From DATEPR01 sp036503065 (lineage in GTDB: Bacteria; Actinomycetota; Actinomycetes; Mycobacteriales; Pseudonocardiaceae), in contig DASXXM010000239.1 in NCBI GenBank assembly GCA_036503065.1, forward strand, positions 1 through 15,205: a stretch of 15,205 nucleotides of DNA. Direction: 5' to 3'. The notes under the pieces are model-generated. The model saw only the letters and a program-made list of their open reading frames with translations, had not been told where the DNA came from and ran no database searches. This document shows, one piece after another, positions 12,562 through 15,205 of this stretch. Each line of letters starts with the position of its first letter. Position 1 is the stretch's first letter. The translations under genes and the position numbers were made by a program.

Positions 12562-13620
12562 ATGCAGGTAAAAGGGATCGACCACGTAGAGTTCTACGTC
12601 GCGAACGCGGACGAGGTCGCGGCACAACTGTGCGCCGCCTATGGTTTCCGTGTCCAGGGACAGGTCGGCGGGATCGACCATCACTCGATACTCATCAGGC
12701 AGAACGACATCCGGCTGCTGCTCACCGAGGGCCGAACCGAGACCCATCCGGCCACGGTGTACGTGCAGCGGCACGGCGACGGGCCTGCCACGATCGCGCT
12801 GTCCACCGACGACCCGGACGGCGCGCTGACCGAGGCCGTGGCAGCCGGCGCGGTCCCGCTGTCCGCGATCCCGCTGGACGAGGTGTCGGCGACCAGCCGG
12901 GTGCGGATCACCGCGTTCGGGGATGTCGCGCACACGTTCGTGCACCCTGGTGAGCTGGACGAGCGACTGGTCCCGGTCGAGCCGACCGCGAACGCGGAGC
13001 CGTTGGCACTGCTGGACATTCTTGATCACGTCGCGTTGTGCGTGCCGGCGGGCGAGCTGATCCCGACGGTCCAGTTCTACGAGGGGGTGCTCGGCTTCAA
13101 GCAGATCTTCGAGGAGTACATCGAGGTCGGCGTGCAGGCGATGAACTCGCGGGTCGTGCAGAGCCCGTCCGCCGGGGTGACCCTGACCATCCTGGAGCCG
13201 GACACCAGCCGGATGCCCGGCCAGATCGACGACTTCCTGCGCGCGCACGACGGCGCGGGCGTGCAGCACCTCGCGCTGCGCACCGACGACATCGCCACCA
13301 GCGTCCGCACGCTGTCCGAGCGTGGCGTCGGTTTTCTCAGCACACCGGTCAGCTACTACGACGAGTTGCTGGTGCGGCTGGGGCACGTCGGCCTGCCGGT
13401 GGACACCCTGCGCGAGCTGAACGTCCTGGTGGACCAGGACAACGAGGGCGAGCTGTTCCAGATCTTCGCCCAGTCCGTCCATTCTCGCCGGACCTTCTTC
13501 TTCGAGGTCATCGAACGGCGCGACGCGCTGACCTTCGGCAGCGCGAACATCAAGGCCCTGTACCAGGCAGTGGAACGCGAGCGGGCGCGGACCAGCCCCG
13601 GCGCCGCCGTTTCAGGCTGA
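12562..13620 (+). CDS. hmaS: 4-hydroxymandelate synthase
   Basis: 352 residues, a two-domain vicinal-oxygen-chelate Fe(II) dioxygenase. The iron ligands are His156 (ILDHVALC), His236 (GVQHLAL) and Glu315 (FFFEVIER). HmaS and HPPD share substrate and fold; two positions point to HmaS. The HPPD NEP motif is LEP here (TILEPD, 209-214), and the C-terminal helix reads FGSANIKALYQAVE with Ile330 where HPPD has Phe, a site known from mutagenesis to switch between homogentisate and mandelate formation. The reaction is 4-hydroxyphenylpyruvate + O2 to 4-hydroxymandelate + CO2, the committed step to Hpg. The start ATG 12562 is two bases after the ketosynthase stop with AAGAGG six bases upstream; a TTG at 12556 is in frame but unlikely. 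Its place in the operon ties precursor supply to the assembly enzymes. Confidence 0.94.
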   Translation: MQVKGIDHVEFYVANADEVAAQLCAAYGFRVQGQVGGIDHHSILIRQNDIRLLLTEGRTETHPATVYVQRHGDGPATIALSTDDPDGALTEAVAAGAVPLSAIPLDEVSATSRVRITAFGDVAHTFVHPGELDERLVPVEPTANAEPLALLDILDHVALCVPAGELIPTVQFYEGVLGFKQIFEEYIEVGVQAMNSRVVQSPSAGVTLTILEPDTSRMPGQIDDFLRAHDGAGVQHLALRTDDIATSVRTLSERGVGFLSTPVSYYDELLVRLGHVGLPVDTLRELNVLVDQDNEGELFQIFAQSVHSRRTFFFEVIERRDALTFGSANIKALYQAVERERARTSPGAAVSG

Positions 13621-13648
13621 CACTGCCGTCTGACGTGGAAGGAACAAC

Positions 13649-14572
13649 GTGTCCAGCGATACTGTCAGCATTTCGTTTGCGCTCACCGACGCGGAGCGCG
13701 CGCTGCTCCCGTCGGACGAGGACGTCCAGTGGTACGCCGAGCACGGCTGGTACCTGACGAAGAAACTGTTCACCGACGACGAGATCGACGCCGTCGTCGA
13801 GGAGACCGAACGGTTCTACCAGGGCGACAAGGACCGGGGCCTGCCGCTGCGGCCGCCGCACCTCGCCTACTGGACCCAGGCCGACGGTCCGGTGCAGCGG
13901 CACAACGACTACATCATGTACGAGAGCGACATCATCGGCTCGATCCTGCGCAAGCCCCTGCTGGGTGCGGTGGCGGCCAGGCTGGCCGAGGCCGACGAGA
14001 TTCGCGTCTGGCAGTCGACGTTGATCTACAAGCCGCCGCGCCCCGACGAGCCGACCAACCACGTGCCGTGGCACATGGACCGGCACTACTGGCAGATCTG
14101 CTCGTCGGAACGGATGCTCACCGCGTTCATCCCGTTCCACGACTGTGACGAGGAGATGGGCACGATCACCATGGTGGACGGCAGCCACCTGTGGTCGGAG
14201 GTCCCCGGCGACGACTCGACCCGCCACTTCGCGCATCGTGACAAGTCGGAACTGGAGGAGTTGCTGACCGAGAACGCGCACTACAACAACGCGGAAGTGC
14301 ACAAGATCCCGATGATCATTCCGAAGGGCCACCTGAGTTTCCACCACTGCAAGACGTATCACGGCAGTGGTTCCAACCTGAGTGACCGGCCGCGTCGGGC
14401 GGTCTCGCTGCACATGCAGGACGGAGCCAACGTGTACCGGCCGTACCAGCGGCCCAACGGCGATCCGGTGGTCTACAACCACGACGTACTCGTGCGGCGA
14501 ACCGAGGACGGCTTCCCGGACTACTCGGACCCACAGTTCTGCCCGGTGCTCTGGCGTTCCGGCTCCGCCTGA
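13649..14572 (+). CDS. Fe(II)/2-oxoglutarate-dependent dioxygenase, PhyH family
   Basis: 307 residues with the phytanoyl-CoA hydroxylase (PhyH) signature. The iron facial triad is His142-x-Asp144 in VPWHMDRHYW and His238 in KTYHGSGSN, and Arg249/Arg250 in SDRPRRAVSLH is placed to hold the 2-oxoglutarate carboxylate. TITMVDGSHLW (172-182) is the typical double-stranded beta-helix turn. Family members hydroxylate, halogenate, epoxidise or ring-close small molecules and carrier-bound acyl groups. There is an Asp at the HxD position, so hydroxylation-type chemistry rather than halogenation is expected. The start is GTG 13649 with GGAAGGA 5 bases upstream. It follows hmaS by 28 bp and is the last gene before a hairpin, so it is read as the tailoring enzyme of the operon; the substrate is unknown. 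Confidence 0.88.
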   Translation: MSSDTVSISFALTDAERALLPSDEDVQWYAEHGWYLTKKLFTDDEIDAVVEETERFYQGDKDRGLPLRPPHLAYWTQADGPVQRHNDYIMYESDIIGSILRKPLLGAVAARLAEADEIRVWQSTLIYKPPRPDEPTNHVPWHMDRHYWQICSSERMLTAFIPFHDCDEEMGTITMVDGSHLWSEVPGDDSTRHFAHRDKSELEELLTENAHYNNAEVHKIPMIIPKGHLSFHHCKTYHGSGSNLSDRPRRAVSLHMQDGANVYRPYQRPNGDPVVYNHDVLVRRTEDGFPDYSDPQFCPVLWRSGSA

Positions 14573-14580
14573 GTCCCGGA

Positions 14581-14607
14581 GGTGCCGGCGCCTGCCACGC
14601 CGGCACC
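14581..14607 (+). terminator. hairpin terminator of the biosynthetic operon
   Basis: Perfect 10-bp arms GGTGCCGGCG (14581-14590) and CGCCGGCACC (14598-14607) enclose a 7-base loop and begin eight bases after the dioxygenase stop. There is no T-run, as is common in high-GC actinomycetes. It marks the likely right end of the nine-gene transcript. Confidence 0.7.
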
Positions 14608-14675
14608 CTGCGATTACGCCGACGATAACGGTCGAGTTTCGCCCACAACCTGGCGACCCACGGCACGTCTCCCCT

Positions 14676-14692
14676 AGCAGAGACACTCTGCT
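14676..14692. promoter_or_regulatory. short inverted repeat upstream of the lipoprotein gene
   Basis: AGCAGAG (14676-14682) and CTCTGCT (14686-14692) form perfect 7-bp arms around ACA, 20 bp before the GTG start of the lipoprotein gene. It could be an operator or a small RNA hairpin in the leader. The sequence does not decide between these. Confidence 0.35.
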
Positions 14693-14711
14693 TCGTTCCG
14701 GGGGGATCACC

Positions 14712-15205
14712 GTGAAGCTCATCCTTGTGCTGCCCATCGCCGCGGTCGCCATGGTCGCACTGGCCGGCTGCACCCAGGGCACACCAGCCGCGGCGCCGGG
14801 CCCCACCACGACCGACTCGCCGAACACGTCCTGGATTCCGGTGACCATCCCGACCGCGCCGACACCCACGACAGCGGCACCGCAACCGCCGGTCGCCCCC
14901 GCGTCCTATGCCAGTTTCGACTGGTACTACCCACCGCCGCCGGCGGCTGGCCAGGCTGGTGCCGGTGGCTCGGCCCTCAGGGTGCCGGTGCCGGCCGGTT
15001 GGACAAAGTCGCCGGACCGGGACAGGACCGACTACCGCGACCCGACCGGACAGGTGCTCGTTCAGCTGCAACGAGTCGTCTTCCCGAGCGCGACCGCACC
15101 AGCAACGATCACCAGTGCCTACGACGTCAGCCTGATGCGACAGCGGGAGCAGGCCACCAAAGCCGAGTACGCCGACTATCACCTGATCTCGCTCGGCCCG
15201 ACCAC
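14712..15205 (+). CDS. putative secreted lipoprotein (3' end outside window)
   Basis: The frame opens at GTG 14712 with a GGGGGGA purine run five bases upstream and stays open to the window end (164 codons seen). The N-terminus is a lipoprotein signal peptide: Lys2, a hydrophobic stretch LILVLPIAAVAMVALAG, and the lipobox LAGC with Cys at residue 20 as the lipidated residue. A Pro/Thr/Ala-rich linker (about residues 21-65) follows, typical of cell-wall-spanning spacers. After it comes a globular region beginning LRVPVPAGWTKSPDRDRTDYRDP, a pattern seen in actinobacterial serine/threonine-kinase-associated or DUF-type extracellular domains. It should sit on the outer face of the membrane. It lies beyond the operon hairpin and is probably unrelated to the cluster. 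Confidence 0.82.
   Translation, partial: MKLILVLPIAAVAMVALAGCTQGTPAAAPGPTTTDSPNTSWIPVTIPTAPTPTTAAPQPPVAPASYASFDWYYPPPPAAGQAGAGGSALRVPVPAGWTKSPDRDRTDYRDPTGQVLVQLQRVVFPSATAPATITSAYDVSLMRQREQATKAEYADYHLISLGPT

Noticed and set aside
12562..13620. 4-hydroxyphenylpyruvate dioxygenase (tyrosine catabolism)
   Set aside because: LEP instead of NEP and Ile330 instead of Phe in the C-terminal helix match mandelate synthases, and hmo and an hpgT-like gene are in the same window.

Overview
The window is high-GC DNA with strong third-position GC bias, GTG starts and dense 4-nt ATGA stop/start overlaps. This points to a filamentous actinomycete, probably of the Pseudonocardiales (Amycolatopsis, Kutzneria, Saccharothrix, Lentzea and relatives). 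The order is inferred from composition and from resemblance of the hydroxyphenylglycine genes to those of glycopeptide producers, not from a marker gene.

Layout. 1-141 is the 3' end of an unrecognised gene, followed by a strong hairpin. 210-420 (-) is a molbindin-type (Mop/TOBE) gene broken by one extra base. 585-1172 (+) is a SAM methyltransferase and 1156-1896 (-) a DJ-1/PfpI protein; their 3' ends overlap. 1985-4236 (+) is a two-gene unit: an HSL-type esterase and an HpgT-like aminotransferase. 4237-4563 is non-coding with two DnaA-box-like sites, two 10-bp palindromes and a degenerate ~24-bp tandem repeat. 4564-5646 (-) is a 4-hydroxymandelate oxidase (hmo). 5647-5978 is a divergent control region with a near-consensus DasR (dre) operator. 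5979-14572 (+) is one apparent nine-gene operon: adenylating enzyme, two carrier proteins, ketosynthase with an altered catalytic triad, half-length ketosynthase-like protein, second adenylating enzyme, intact FabF-type ketosynthase, 4-hydroxymandelate synthase (hmaS) and a PhyH-type dioxygenase. A hairpin ends it. 14712 to the end is a lipoprotein gene cut by the window edge.

How the genes fit together. HmaS (4-hydroxyphenylpyruvate to 4-hydroxymandelate), Hmo (to 4-hydroxyphenylglyoxylate) and HpgT (to 4-hydroxyphenylglycine, Hpg) make up the known Hpg pathway. Hpg normally feeds large NRPSs, but none is visible here. Its genes instead surround a set of stand-alone type II enzymes with no ketoreductase, dehydratase or enoylreductase. 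The working hypothesis is a compact biosynthetic cluster that loads Hpg (or its keto acid) onto a free carrier protein, makes one or a few unreduced Claisen-type (or possibly ester/amide-forming) condensations, and tailors the product with the dioxygenase and perhaps the esterase. I do not recognise a characterised product for this combination. No regulator, transporter or PPTase is visible, so the cluster may rely on genes elsewhere or extend beyond the window.
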